From contig CAUJCX010000013.1 in assembly GCA_963169235.1 (NCBI GenBank), positions 1-50,433 on the forward strand: a stretch of 50,433 nt of DNA. Reading direction: 5' to 3'. The notes under the pieces were generated by a model. The model did not search any database and was not told the DNA's origin. It was given only the letters and a program-made list of their open reading frames with translations. The stretch is from Actinomycetota bacterium (GTDB taxonomy: Bacteria; Actinomycetota; Thermoleophilia; Miltoncostaeales; Miltoncostaeaceae). The translations under genes were made by a program, and so were the position numbers. Shown one piece after another: positions 24,453 to 32,745 of this stretch (position 1 is its first letter; every line of letters starts with the position of its first letter).

Positions 24453-26363
24453 ATGCGCCGAACCCGCCTCGTCTCCGCCCTGTCCCTGTGTGCCGCCGCC
24501 GCGGGCGCCGTCGCGGTCGTGCCCATGATGGCGCGGTCGTCCGCGAGCGACTACCGCCTGCCCGACCTGGTGTCGGTGGCGCCGCCGACGGACAACGCGT
24601 ACCTCATCGAGGGTGCGTTCACGTCGAACCCGGGCGAGGAGAACGCCGCCAACCGTCTGCTTCTGCGCTTCGACGGGTACATCGACAACGTCGGTGACGG
24701 CCCGGTGCACTTCGAGGGCAACCCCCAGACCCGCGGCGTGCGCCAGTGGGCGCAGCGCGCCACGGGCGGAGTCCCCCAGCCGCTGATGCCGGGCGACGCC
24801 ATCGCGTCGCCCGGCGCCTACCCGCTGAACAACGACGCGGAGGCCCGCACGGAGTGCGCCGGCGTCAGCGCCGCCCCGCCGGCGCGGCCCGCGTCCGGCC
24901 CGTGCTTCATCTACTCCAGCACCGACAGCGTCGCCGCGTCGGACGGCCACGACCACTGGCACGTGGTGGGCGCCGCCCGGTACTCGCTGTGGAACGAGGC
25001 GGGTGACACGCAGGTGGCGCCGGGTCAGAAGGCGGGGTTCTGCCTCTACGACTACGCCAAGATCCCGGGCATGACCCAGGGGCCCCAGTACTACGGGTAC
25101 CAGGGCGGCACCGACAACTTCTGCCAGAGCAAGGCCGACGGTGGCGGGCCGACCGTCACGTCGCTGGTGGAGGGCATCAACCCCGGCTATCGCGACGTGT
25201 ACGAGTCGCGCCTGGCGTGGCAGTGGATCGACGTCTCCGACGTGCCGCCCGGCCGCTACCGCCTGGGCGACGAGGTCGACCCGTACAACCGCATCTGGGA
25301 GAAGAACGAGGTCAACCCGGTGGCCAAGTCGCCGGGCACGGTGGCCATCCCCGGCTGGGTGTCGCCGGCCCCGGCGGCCGCGTCCACGGCTCCCGGCACC
25401 CCCGTCGCCATCCCCCTGACGGCGTCCAAGATCGCGAGCAGCTGCAAGAAGGACCCCAACACCAGCCGCTACGCGCCGTGCGCGACCACGGGCGGCACGT
25501 ACACGCCCGCGGACGCCGACCGGCGCTTCCGCGTGGTGCAGGCGCCCCAGTACGGAACGCTCAGCGTCGCCGCCGGGAGTGACTTCACCGACCCCAGCCT
25601 GGTCTACACGCCCAACCCGGGCGTGCAGGGCGTCGCCGACAGCTTCCAGTACACGGTGCGCGACGCGGCCAGCGCGTATCCGCTGCACCCGTCGCCCGTC
25701 AGCGCGGTCGTCTCGGTGAACGCGGCGCCATCTCCCGCACCCGGTCCGGGTCCGGTCGCGCCCAGCGCCCCGGTCAAGGCCGTCACCATCGACGGCGCCC
25801 CCGGCACGGTGCTGGCCGGCATGCAGGCGCGACTGCGCGCCAACCTGGTGAACGCGTCCGGGCCCGTGGTGTGGAGCGTCAACGGCCGCCGCGGCGGCAG
25901 CCGCCTGGTGGGCACCATCTCGGCCAGCGGCGTCTACCGCGCCCCCGCCCTTCCGCCCGCGTCCCGGCGCGTGGTGATCGGCGTGGCGCTGGCGTCCGAC
26001 CCCGGCGTGGTGGCGCGCACCACGGTGCGCATCGCCATGCCGACGCGCAGCCGTCCGATCCCGCTGCCGTTCTCGTCGATGGTGAAGCGCAAGAACGTCA
26101 CCCTCTCGGTCGCCCGGCTGGGCTCCCGGGTCGTGGTGCAGGCCGTCCCGAAGCGCACCGGGGTCATGCACGTGCGCGTCTTCCGCAGCACCAAGCGCGT
26201 GAAGTCGTGCACGTTCCGGCGCGCGGTGAGAGGGCGCTTGGCGGTCTGCTTCGTGCAGGCGCCGAAGCCGAAGGCTCTGCGTCGCGCCACCATCGTGGTG
26301 ACCACGAAGGCGCGCGGCGCGAAGCACGCGCAGTCCACCGTGGTGAAGCGCCGCATTGTCTGA
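24453..26363 (+). CDS. secreted lysyl-oxidase-like protein 1 (one Ig-like domain)
   Basis: Lysyl oxidases are copper amine oxidases that turn peptidyl lysine into reactive aldehyde and so cross-link proteins. The protein is 636 residues. It has a signal peptide (VSALSLCAAAAGAVAVVPMM) and then a LOX domain (about 35-300). The copper motif is SDGHDHWHVVG (H166, H168, H170). K193 in GQKAGFCLYDY and Y250 in GYRDVYESRLAWQWIDVSD match the animal LOX lysine and tyrosine that form lysine tyrosylquinone. A cadherin-like domain (TPADADRRF, then DSFQYTVRDAAS, about 345-430), one Ig-like domain (about 445-530) and a basic tail with two cysteines (KRVKSC, RLAVCF) follow. The upstream ORF extension before ATG 24453 was rejected because the -10 and signal peptide fit this start. 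First of three tandem paralogues, less similar than the other two are to each other. Confidence 0.85.
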   Translation: MRRTRLVSALSLCAAAAGAVAVVPMMARSSASDYRLPDLVSVAPPTDNAYLIEGAFTSNPGEENAANRLLLRFDGYIDNVGDGPVHFEGNPQTRGVRQWAQRATGGVPQPLMPGDAIASPGAYPLNNDAEARTECAGVSAAPPARPASGPCFIYSSTDSVAASDGHDHWHVVGAARYSLWNEAGDTQVAPGQKAGFCLYDYAKIPGMTQGPQYYGYQGGTDNFCQSKADGGGPTVTSLVEGINPGYRDVYESRLAWQWIDVSDVPPGRYRLGDEVDPYNRIWEKNEVNPVAKSPGTVAIPGWVSPAPAAASTAPGTPVAIPLTASKIASSCKKDPNTSRYAPCATTGGTYTPADADRRFRVVQAPQYGTLSVAAGSDFTDPSLVYTPNPGVQGVADSFQYTVRDAASAYPLHPSPVSAVVSVNAAPSPAPGPGPVAPSAPVKAVTIDGAPGTVLAGMQARLRANLVNASGPVVWSVNGRRGGSRLVGTISASGVYRAPALPPASRRVVIGVALASDPGVVARTTVRIAMPTRSRPIPLPFSSMVKRKNVTLSVARLGSRVVVQAVPKRTGVMHVRVFRSTKRVKSCTFRRAVRGRLAVCFVQAPKPKALRRATIVVTTKARGAKHAQSTVVKRRIV

Positions 26364-26374
26364 GACCGCGGCCG

Positions 26375-26401
26375 CGGACGTGCGGGCAACCCGCACGTCC
26401 G
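26375..26401 (+). terminator. terminator hairpin after lysyl oxidase 1
   Basis: A perfect twelve-pair stem, CGGACGTGCGGG and CCCGCACGTCCG, with a CAA loop, 12 nt after the stop codon. No T-run. Confidence 0.75.
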
Positions 26402-26489
26402 CTCCGGGCGCGGCCGAGAATCGTCCACCCCTACGGTCGGGTGGTGAAACCCCCCCAAGGGTGCGTCGCGCGCGCACCTTCGTCATGAA

Positions 26490-26495
26490 TAGGTT
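26490..26495 (+). promoter_or_regulatory. -10 element of lysyl oxidase 2
   Basis: TAGGTT, six bases before ATG 26502, with no Shine-Dalgarno sequence. Confidence 0.5.
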
Positions 26496-26501
26496 GCCCG
26501 C

Positions 26502-28433
26502 ATGAAACGTTCTCGTGTTCTTGGTGTGCTCGGTGTGGCGGCGGGGCTGGCGGGTGCGGCGGCGGTGGTGCCGCTGGTGGCCAGTTCGGCGGCGGGTGAC
26601 TACAAGTTGCCGGACCTGGTGTCGGTGGCTCCCCCGACCGACAACGCGTACCTCATCGAGGGGACGTTCTCAGGTGCCACGGAGCAGCTGACCGAGAACC
26701 GCCTGCTGGTGCGGTTCGACGGGTTCATCGACAACGTCGGTGACGGCCCGATCCACTTCGAGGGCAACCCCAACGCGCGGGGCGTGACGCAATGGGCGCA
26801 GCGCGCTGCGGGTGGCCCCCCCCAGCCCCTCATGGCCGGAGACGCGATCGCGTCGCCCACGGGCTACCCGTTGAACAACGACGCCGAGGACCAGTCGACG
26901 TGCATCGGGGTGTCGGCGGCGCCGCCGGCCAGGCCGGCGAAGGGCCCGTGCGTCATCTACTCCACCACCGACAAGACGATCAACACGACGTCGGCCTATT
27001 CCGACGGGCACAACCATTGGCACCTGGTGGGTGCGGCGCGTTATTCGCTGTGGAACCAGGCGGGCACGGCGCAGGTGTCGCCGGGTCAGAAGGTCGGGTT
27101 CTGCATGTACGACTACGACCGCATCCCGGGGATGCCGTCGGGCACCCGGTTCTACGGGTATGCGGGGGGGACCGACAACTTCTGCCAGCAGTACCGCCCG
27201 GATGCGACGAACCTGATCGAGGGGATCAATCCGGGCTTCCGCGACGTGTACGAGTCGCGGCTGGCGTGGCAGTGGATCGACGTGTCCAACGTCCCGCCCG
27301 GCCTGTACCGCCTGGGTGACGAGGTCGACCCGTTCAACCGCATCTGGGAGAAGAACGAGAACAACCCGGTCGACATCTCGGACGGCACGTTCACGGTGCC
27401 CGGATGGGCGGCCACGGGCGGGTCCGCAGCGACGTCGGCCGCGACGCCGGTGGCGGTTGCGCTGGGTTCCACCAAGTTCGGTGGCATGTGCAAGTTCCGC
27501 CCCACCGATCCGCGGCCGGCGGAGGGTGACCGCGCCGGGTGCACCGCCACCCGCGGCATCCAGTACACACCCGCCGACTCGGACCGCCGCTTCGTCATCA
27601 CCAAGGCCCCGGCCAAGGGCACGCTCAACGTCGCCCTCAACCAGCCGTTCACCGCGACGTCGGTGACGTACACGCCGAACGCCGGCGTGACGTCCACGTC
27701 GGACACGTTCTCGTACGCCGTCTACGACGCGGCCAGTGGATACCCGCTCACCCGCACGTCCTCGGCCGTCACCGTCTCGGTCGGTGGGGTCGCCCCGGTG
27801 ACGCCCGCCATCGCCGTGAGTGGCAACCCGGCGTCGATGGACGTCAACACGCAGGTCGCCCTGCAAGCCGCCGTCGTCAACGGCGCCGGTCCCGTCGCGT
27901 GGTCGGTCAACGGCGTTCCGGGTGGCAACGCCACGGTGGGCACCGTCAGCCCCACCGGCGTCTACGCCGCTCCCGCCGCAGTCCCCGCGGGCGGCACGGT
28001 GACGGTGCGGGCGGCGCTCGCGTCCAACCCGGGTGTGTTCGCCGACGTCGTCATCACCATCACGACGCCGCCGACCCCGCAGGCTCAGCCGCTGCCGTTC
28101 ACGCCTCCGGTGGCCACCACCACCGGCGGTCCCAGGACCACGACCACGACCAAGACCACGACAGCGTTGCGACTGCGTCCGGGCGTGACGCGCATCGGCA
28201 GCCGCGTGGTGGTGCGCATCGTGCCGCCGGCCAACGGTCGCCTGGCCGTGTCGGTTTTCCAGGGCAAGAAGCGCGTCAAGGCGTGCCTCTTCACGAAGGC
28301 CGTTCGGGGCCGCGCGGCGGTCTGCTACGTGCGCAGCCCGCGTGCGCTGCGCGGGGTCCGCGTCGCCACCAGCCTGAAGGTGCGCGGCACCACGCGCACG
28401 CTGAAGGCCACGGTGCGCAAGGCCCGCATCTGA
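26502..28433 (+). CDS. secreted lysyl-oxidase-like protein 2 (one Ig-like domain)
   Basis: The protein is 643 residues, built as signal peptide (VLGVLGVAAGLAGAAAVVPL), LOX domain (about 33-300), cadherin-like domain (TPADSDRRF to DAASGYPL, about 350-420), one Ig-like domain starting AVSGNPASMDVNTQV, a threonine-rich linker and a basic tail (GKKRVKACLF, RAAVCYV). Key LOX residues are H170, H172 and H174 in DGHNHWHLVG, K197 in GQKVGFCMYDY and Y250 in GFRDVYESRLAWQW. The first 850 nt or so are almost identical to those of paralogue 3, showing a recent tandem duplication. Early codons end in G or T more than the rest. The natural substrate is unknown; secreted or wall proteins, including the lysine-rich tails of the paralogues themselves, are possible (inference). 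Confidence 0.86.
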   Translation: MKRSRVLGVLGVAAGLAGAAAVVPLVASSAAGDYKLPDLVSVAPPTDNAYLIEGTFSGATEQLTENRLLVRFDGFIDNVGDGPIHFEGNPNARGVTQWAQRAAGGPPQPLMAGDAIASPTGYPLNNDAEDQSTCIGVSAAPPARPAKGPCVIYSTTDKTINTTSAYSDGHNHWHLVGAARYSLWNQAGTAQVSPGQKVGFCMYDYDRIPGMPSGTRFYGYAGGTDNFCQQYRPDATNLIEGINPGFRDVYESRLAWQWIDVSNVPPGLYRLGDEVDPFNRIWEKNENNPVDISDGTFTVPGWAATGGSAATSAATPVAVALGSTKFGGMCKFRPTDPRPAEGDRAGCTATRGIQYTPADSDRRFVITKAPAKGTLNVALNQPFTATSVTYTPNAGVTSTSDTFSYAVYDAASGYPLTRTSSAVTVSVGGVAPVTPAIAVSGNPASMDVNTQVALQAAVVNGAGPVAWSVNGVPGGNATVGTVSPTGVYAAPAAVPAGGTVTVRAALASNPGVFADVVITITTPPTPQAQPLPFTPPVATTTGGPRTTTTTKTTTALRLRPGVTRIGSRVVVRIVPPANGRLAVSVFQGKKRVKACLFTKAVRGRAAVCYVRSPRALRGVRVATSLKVRGTTRTLKATVRKARI

Positions 28434-28445
28434 GGTTGTGGTATA

Positions 28446-28474
28446 CGCGTCCCGCCCTCACCCGGCGGGACGCG
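28446..28474 (+). terminator. terminator hairpin after lysyl oxidase 2
   Basis: An eleven-pair stem, CGCGTCCCGCC and GGCGGGACGCG, with a seven-base loop, 12 nt after the stop codon. Confidence 0.75.
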
Positions 28475-28516
28475 GAACTACCCGTCCGGTTAGCGCGGGC
28501 CGGTCGCCCCGAGTCA

Positions 28517-28522
28517 TAGAGT
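28517..28522 (+). promoter_or_regulatory. -10 element of lysyl oxidase 3
   Basis: TAGAGT, seven bases before ATG 28530, with no Shine-Dalgarno sequence. Confidence 0.5.
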
Positions 28523-28529
28523 CGCGCGC

Positions 28530-31500
28530 ATGCGGCGCTCTCGTGTTCTTGGTGTGCTGGGTGTGGCGGCGGGGCTGGCGGGTGTGGCGGCGGTGGTGCC
28601 GCTGGTGGCCAGTTCGGCGGCGGGTGACTACAGGTTGCCGGACCTGGTGTCGGTGGCTCCCCCGACCGACAACGCGTACCTCATCGAGGGGACGTTCTCG
28701 GGTGCCACGGAGCAGCTGACCGAGAACCGCCTGCTGGTGCGGTTCGACGGGTTCATCGACAACGTCGGTGACGGCCCGGTGCACTTCGAGGGCAACCCCA
28801 ACGCCCGCTCCGTGGCGCAGTGGGCCCAGCGCGCCTCGGGCGGGGCGCCGCAGGCCTTGATGGCGGCGGACGCGATCGCCTCGCCCACGGGCTACCCCCT
28901 GAACAACGACGCCGAGGACTCGCAGGAGTGCACGGCGGTGTCAGCGGCGCCGCCGGCCAAGCCGGCGAAGGGCCCGTGCGTCATCTACTCCACCACCGAC
29001 CGCACCATCAACACGTCGGCGGCGGCGTCGGACGGGCACAACCACTGGCACCTGGTGGGTGCGGCGCGTTATTCGCTGTGGAACCAGGCGGGGACGGCGC
29101 AGGTGTCGCCGGGTCAGAAGGTCGGGTTCTGCATGTACGACTACGACCGCATCCCGGGGATGCCGTCGGGGACCCGGTTCTACGGGTACGCGGGGGGGAC
29201 GAACAACTTCTGCCAGCAGTACAACCCGGGTGCGACGAACCTGATCGAGGGGATCAATCCGGGCTTCCGCGACGTGTACGAGTCGCGGCTGGCGTGGCAG
29301 TGGATCGACGTCAGCAACGTGCAACCCGGGCGATACCGCCTGGGGGACCAGGTCGATCCGTTCAACCGCATCTGGGAGAAGAACGAGAACAACCCTGTCG
29401 ACGTCTCGGCCGGCGCGTTCGTGGTTCCGGGCTGGGTGCCCGTGTCACCCGGCGCCGTGTCGACCGGGGCGGGCGCACCCGTGGCGGTCGCGCTGGGTTC
29501 CACCAAGTTCGGTGGCATGTGCAAGTTCCGCCCAACCGATCCACGCCCGGCGGAGGGTGACCGCGCCGGGTGCACCGCCACCCGCGGCATCCAGTACACA
29601 CCCGCCGACTCGGACCGCCGCTTCGTCATCACCAAGGTCCCGGCGAAGGGCACGCTCAACGTCGCCCTCAACCAGCCGTTCACCGCGACGTCGGTGACGT
29701 ACACGCCGAACGCCGGCGTGGCATCCACGTCCGACACGTTCTCGTACGCCGTCTACGACGCGGCCAGCGGATACCCGCTCAACCGCACGTCGATGGGCGT
29801 CAACGTCACCATCGGCGCCGGGGCCCCCGCTCCCAGCGTGGCGATCAGCGGCAATCCGTCGTCGATGGTGGCCGGCAGCCAGGTCGACCTGGATGCGGCG
29901 GTGTCCAACTCCACGAGTGGTGTGGAGTGGTCGACGTCGGCCGGGAGCATCGACGCGAACGGCCTGCTGACGGCGCCGGCGTCGGTGCCGGCGGGCGGCA
30001 CCATCACGGTGACCGCGCGCCTGGCCTCGGATGCCTCCGTGCTCGCGCGGGCCACCATCGCCGTCACCGCGGCGCCTGTGCCCAGCGTGGCCATCAGCGG
30101 CAATCCGTCGTCGATGGTGGCCGGTAGCCGGGTCGATCTGAACGCCGCGGTGTCGAACTCCACGAGTGGTGTGGAGTGGTCGACGTCGGCGGGCAGCATC
30201 GACGCGAACGGCCTGTTGACGGCGCCGGCGTCGGTGCCGGCGGGCGGCACCATCACGGTGACCGCGCGCCTGGCCGCGGACGCGTCCGTGCTCGCGCGGG
30301 TCACCATCGCCGTCACCGCGGCCCCCGCACCCACCGTGGCCATCGTCAACGCGCCGTCGTCCATGGTGGCGGGCAGCAGGTTCGACCTGAACGCCGCGGT
30401 GACGAACTCCACCAGTGGCGTGGAGTGGTCGACGTCGGCGGGCAGCATCGACGCGAACGGCCTGTTGACGGCGCCGGCGTCGGTTCCGGCGGGCGGCACC
30501 ATCACGGTGACCGCGCGCCTGGCCTCGGATGCCTCCGTGCTCGCGCGGGCCACCATCGCCGTCACCGCGGCGCCGGTGCCCAGCGTGGCCATCAGCGGCA
30601 ATCCGTCGTCGAGGGTGGCCGGTCGCCGGGTCGATCTGAACGCCGCGGTGTCGAACTCCACGAGTGGTGTGGAGTGGTCGACGTCGGCGGGCAGCATCGA
30701 CGCGAACGGCCTGTTGACGGCGCCTGCGTCGGTTCCGGCGGGCGGCACCATCACGGTGACGGCGCGCCTGGTCTCGGATGCCTCCGTGACGGCGCGGGTC
30801 ACCATCGCGATCACGGCGGCCCCCGTCCCGACGGTGGCGATCAGCAACGCGCCGTCGTCCATGGTGGCGGGCAGCCGGGTCGACCTGGATGCGGCGGTGG
30901 CGAACTCCACCAGTGGCGTGGAGTGGTCGACGTCGGCGGGCAGCATCGAGGCGAACGGCCTGTTGACGGCTCCGGCGTCGGTGCCGGCGGGCGGCACCAT
31001 CACCGTGACCGCGCGCCTCACCACCAACGCGGCCGTGACGGCGCGGGTGACCATCGCGGTCACTGCGGCCCCCGTGCCGAGCGTGGCGATCACGGGCAAC
31101 CCGTCGTCGATGGTGGCCGGTAGCCGGGTCGATCTGAACGCGGCGGTGGTGAACTCCAACAGCGGCGTGACGTGGTCGACGTCGGCGGGCAGCATCGACG
31201 CGAACGGCCTGTTGACGGCTCCGGCGTCGGTGCCGGCGGGCGGCACCATCACCGTGACCGCGCGCCTCACCACCAACGCGGCCGTGACGGCGCGGGTGAC
31301 CATCGCGGTCACCGCGGCCCCCGTCCCCACCGTCACGATCACCAACGCCCCCGCGTCCCTGGGCGTGAGCGATCGCGCCGATCTGGACGCGACGGTGGCG
31401 AACTCCACCAGCGGCGTGACGTGGACGGCGTCGGCCGGCAGCATCGACCGCAACGGGGTGTTCACCGCCCCGGCGACTGTCCCGGCGAGCGGGTCGGTGA

Positions 31501-32246
31501 CCGTGGTGGCGAAGCTCGCCGCCAACCCGGCCATCAGCTACACGGTGGCGATCCGCATCACGGCCCGTCCGGTGGCTCCCGCCCCCGGCCTGGCGATCAG
31601 TGGCAACCCGTCGTCGATGGACGTCAACACGCAGGTCGACATGGACGCCGCGGTGGTCAACTCCACCAGCGGCGTGACGTGGACCGCCACGGCCGGCACC
31701 ATCGACGCCAACGGCGTGTTCACGTCCCCGTCCACCGTCCCCGCGGGTGGGACGATCACGGTGCGGGCCGCCCTCGCGTCCGACCCGGCGGTGTTCACCG
31801 AAGCCCGCATCACCATCACCACCCCGCCGCGGCCCGAGCCGCAGCCGCTGCCGTTCGTGCCGGCGTCCCCGGCCGCTGCGGGTCCGGCTCCGGGCGTCCC
31901 GACGCCCTCCCCGGGCCCGACGACGTCCACCCCGGCGCCGTCCGCGACGATCACCCGGCGCACCCAGCGCGTGCCGCGCCGCCTGCCGCGTCCCACGTTG
32001 GTGCGCATGGGTGGCCGCGTCGCGGTGTGGTTCGTGCCGCCCGCCAACGGGCGCGTCGCGATCTCGCTGTACGTCGGCAAGCGCCGCGTGAAGGCGTGCG
32101 TCGTGAGGCGGGCCGTCTCGACGCGCCCGATCGTGTGTTACGTGCGCCGCGCGACGCGGGCTCGCAACGTGCGCGTCGTGGTGTCGCAGCGACTGGGCGC
32201 GGCGCCGCGCACGCTCAAGGTGACCGTGCGCAGGCGCGTGATCTGA
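28530..32246 (+). CDS. secreted lysyl-oxidase-like protein 3 with eight Ig-like repeats
   Basis: The protein is 1238 residues. Signal peptide, LOX domain (H170, H172, H174; K197; Y250, all kept) and cadherin-like domain (about 350-425) match paralogue 2. Residues from about 432 to 1099 are eight Ig-like domains of about 83 residues. Repeats 1-6 are nearly identical (GVEWSTSAGSIDANGLLTAP, then ASVPAGGTITVTARL); 7 has diverged. Repeat 8 (SGNPSSMDVNTQV) is most like the single Ig domain of paralogue 2, so it is probably the ancestral one and the others arose by amplification in front of it. A Pro/Thr linker and the shared basic tail (GKRRVKACVV, PIVCYV) end the protein. This looks like an enzyme held away from the cell on a stalk. 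Anchoring through the tail is inference. Confidence 0.87.
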   Translation: MRRSRVLGVLGVAAGLAGVAAVVPLVASSAAGDYRLPDLVSVAPPTDNAYLIEGTFSGATEQLTENRLLVRFDGFIDNVGDGPVHFEGNPNARSVAQWAQRASGGAPQALMAADAIASPTGYPLNNDAEDSQECTAVSAAPPAKPAKGPCVIYSTTDRTINTSAAASDGHNHWHLVGAARYSLWNQAGTAQVSPGQKVGFCMYDYDRIPGMPSGTRFYGYAGGTNNFCQQYNPGATNLIEGINPGFRDVYESRLAWQWIDVSNVQPGRYRLGDQVDPFNRIWEKNENNPVDVSAGAFVVPGWVPVSPGAVSTGAGAPVAVALGSTKFGGMCKFRPTDPRPAEGDRAGCTATRGIQYTPADSDRRFVITKVPAKGTLNVALNQPFTATSVTYTPNAGVASTSDTFSYAVYDAASGYPLNRTSMGVNVTIGAGAPAPSVAISGNPSSMVAGSQVDLDAAVSNSTSGVEWSTSAGSIDANGLLTAPASVPAGGTITVTARLASDASVLARATIAVTAAPVPSVAISGNPSSMVAGSRVDLNAAVSNSTSGVEWSTSAGSIDANGLLTAPASVPAGGTITVTARLAADASVLARVTIAVTAAPAPTVAIVNAPSSMVAGSRFDLNAAVTNSTSGVEWSTSAGSIDANGLLTAPASVPAGGTITVTARLASDASVLARATIAVTAAPVPSVAISGNPSSRVAGRRVDLNAAVSNSTSGVEWSTSAGSIDANGLLTAPASVPAGGTITVTARLVSDASVTARVTIAITAAPVPTVAISNAPSSMVAGSRVDLDAAVANSTSGVEWSTSAGSIEANGLLTAPASVPAGGTITVTARLTTNAAVTARVTIAVTAAPVPSVAITGNPSSMVAGSRVDLNAAVVNSNSGVTWSTSAGSIDANGLLTAPASVPAGGTITVTARLTTNAAVTARVTIAVTAAPVPTVTITNAPASLGVSDRADLDATVANSTSGVTWTASAGSIDRNGVFTAPATVPASGSVTVVAKLAANPAISYTVAIRITARPVAPAPGLAISGNPSSMDVNTQVDMDAAVVNSTSGVTWTATAGTIDANGVFTSPSTVPAGGTITVRAALASDPAVFTEARITITTPPRPEPQPLPFVPASPAAAGPAPGVPTPSPGPTTSTPAPSATITRRTQRVPRRLPRPTLVRMGGRVAVWFVPPANGRVAISLYVGKRRVKACVVRRAVSTRPIVCYVRRATRARNVRVVVSQRLGAAPRTLKVTVRRRVI
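29823..31565 (+). repeat. seven tandem 249-bp repeats coding Ig-like domains (an eighth follows to about 31826)
   Basis: Units begin at 29823, 30072, 30321, 30570, 30819, 31068 and 31317, exactly 249 bp (83 codons) apart, and an eighth starts at 31566. DNA identity among the first six is very high, including synonymous positions such as GTCGACGTCGGC. That points to recent unequal crossing-over or gene conversion. Copy number may vary between strains, and short-read assemblies may miscount it. Confidence 0.93.
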
Positions 32247-32252
32247 CGCGAC

Positions 32253-32277
32253 GGTGGTGGGCTCACCGCCCACCACC
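32253..32277 (+). terminator. terminator hairpin after lysyl oxidase 3
   Basis: A ten-pair stem, GGTGGTGGGC and GCCCACCACC, with a TCACC loop, 6 nt after the stop codon. Confidence 0.75.
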
Positions 32278-32394
32278 ACGCGTCGTCGTGGCGGCGTGGC
32301 GAGCGCTCAGCGTCGCGCGCGGCGGCCCCGGAAGGGACCGCGGGTCACGGCGTGCAGCCCTGGCGTCGGGGTCCCGGCGCGCACCGTGACGGCT

Positions 32395-32414
32395 GGTGGG
32401 CGTTCGCGCCCACC
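32395..32414 (-). terminator. tetraloop hairpin after the small membrane protein gene
   Basis: GGTGGGCG and CGCCCACC pair over eight bases around TTCG (CGAA on the minus strand). It lies 10 nt downstream of the small minus-strand ORF and supports that ORF being a transcribed gene. Confidence 0.55.
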
Positions 32415-32424
32415 ACGGGTCCGG

Positions 32425-32529
32425 CTAGTGGTCGTCCGGCGGGTCCTGCATGGCCTTGGCCATGACGTAGGCCACACCCGCCGCCAGACAAATCCACACT
32501 CCATACATGAAACCCAGCGCGACGCCCAT
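32425..32529 (-). CDS. 34-residue single-pass membrane protein
   Basis: From ATG 32529 the product is 34 residues: one hydrophobic helix (MGVALGFMYGVWICLAAGVA) followed by YVMAKAMQDPPDDH. AGGGA sits upstream at a usable distance, TATCCT (32565-32570, minus strand) is a good -10 with a leader of about 28 nt, and a tetraloop hairpin follows the stop. The longer frame to 32739 runs through non-coding-looking sequence and was rejected. Small enough to be missed by gene callers. Function unknown. Confidence 0.55.
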   Translation of the reverse strand: MGVALGFMYGVWICLAAGVAYVMAKAMQDPPDDH

Positions 32530-32745
32530 GCCAGTCCCTGCCTCGAACGACGGATCCGCAATCAAGGATAGCGCCCGCGCGGCGGGGGAAAGCGGCACGG
32601 GTCCCCTGACGAGTATCCCTGGTAGCCTTCCCGGGCCACGGATCCGGGGCTGCGAGGTGCGGCGCGCTACGCGAACCGGAAGCGACGGGGCCCGACGTTC
32701 GGGGGGACGACGGGTCGTCAACGCTTCACAGGAGTACACCCAGCG

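Noticed and set aside
29823-31826. CRISPR array or intergenic tandem repeat
   Set aside because: The repeat period is 249 bp with no spacers, and the reading frame stays open throughout; these are coding Ig-like domains.
29445-32279. 944-residue open frame on the minus strand across lysyl oxidase 3
   Set aside because: It is antisense to a strongly supported gene. Its His/Arg/Gly-rich repeats mirror the Ig repeats and it shows no domain of its own. High GC content makes such long shadow frames common.
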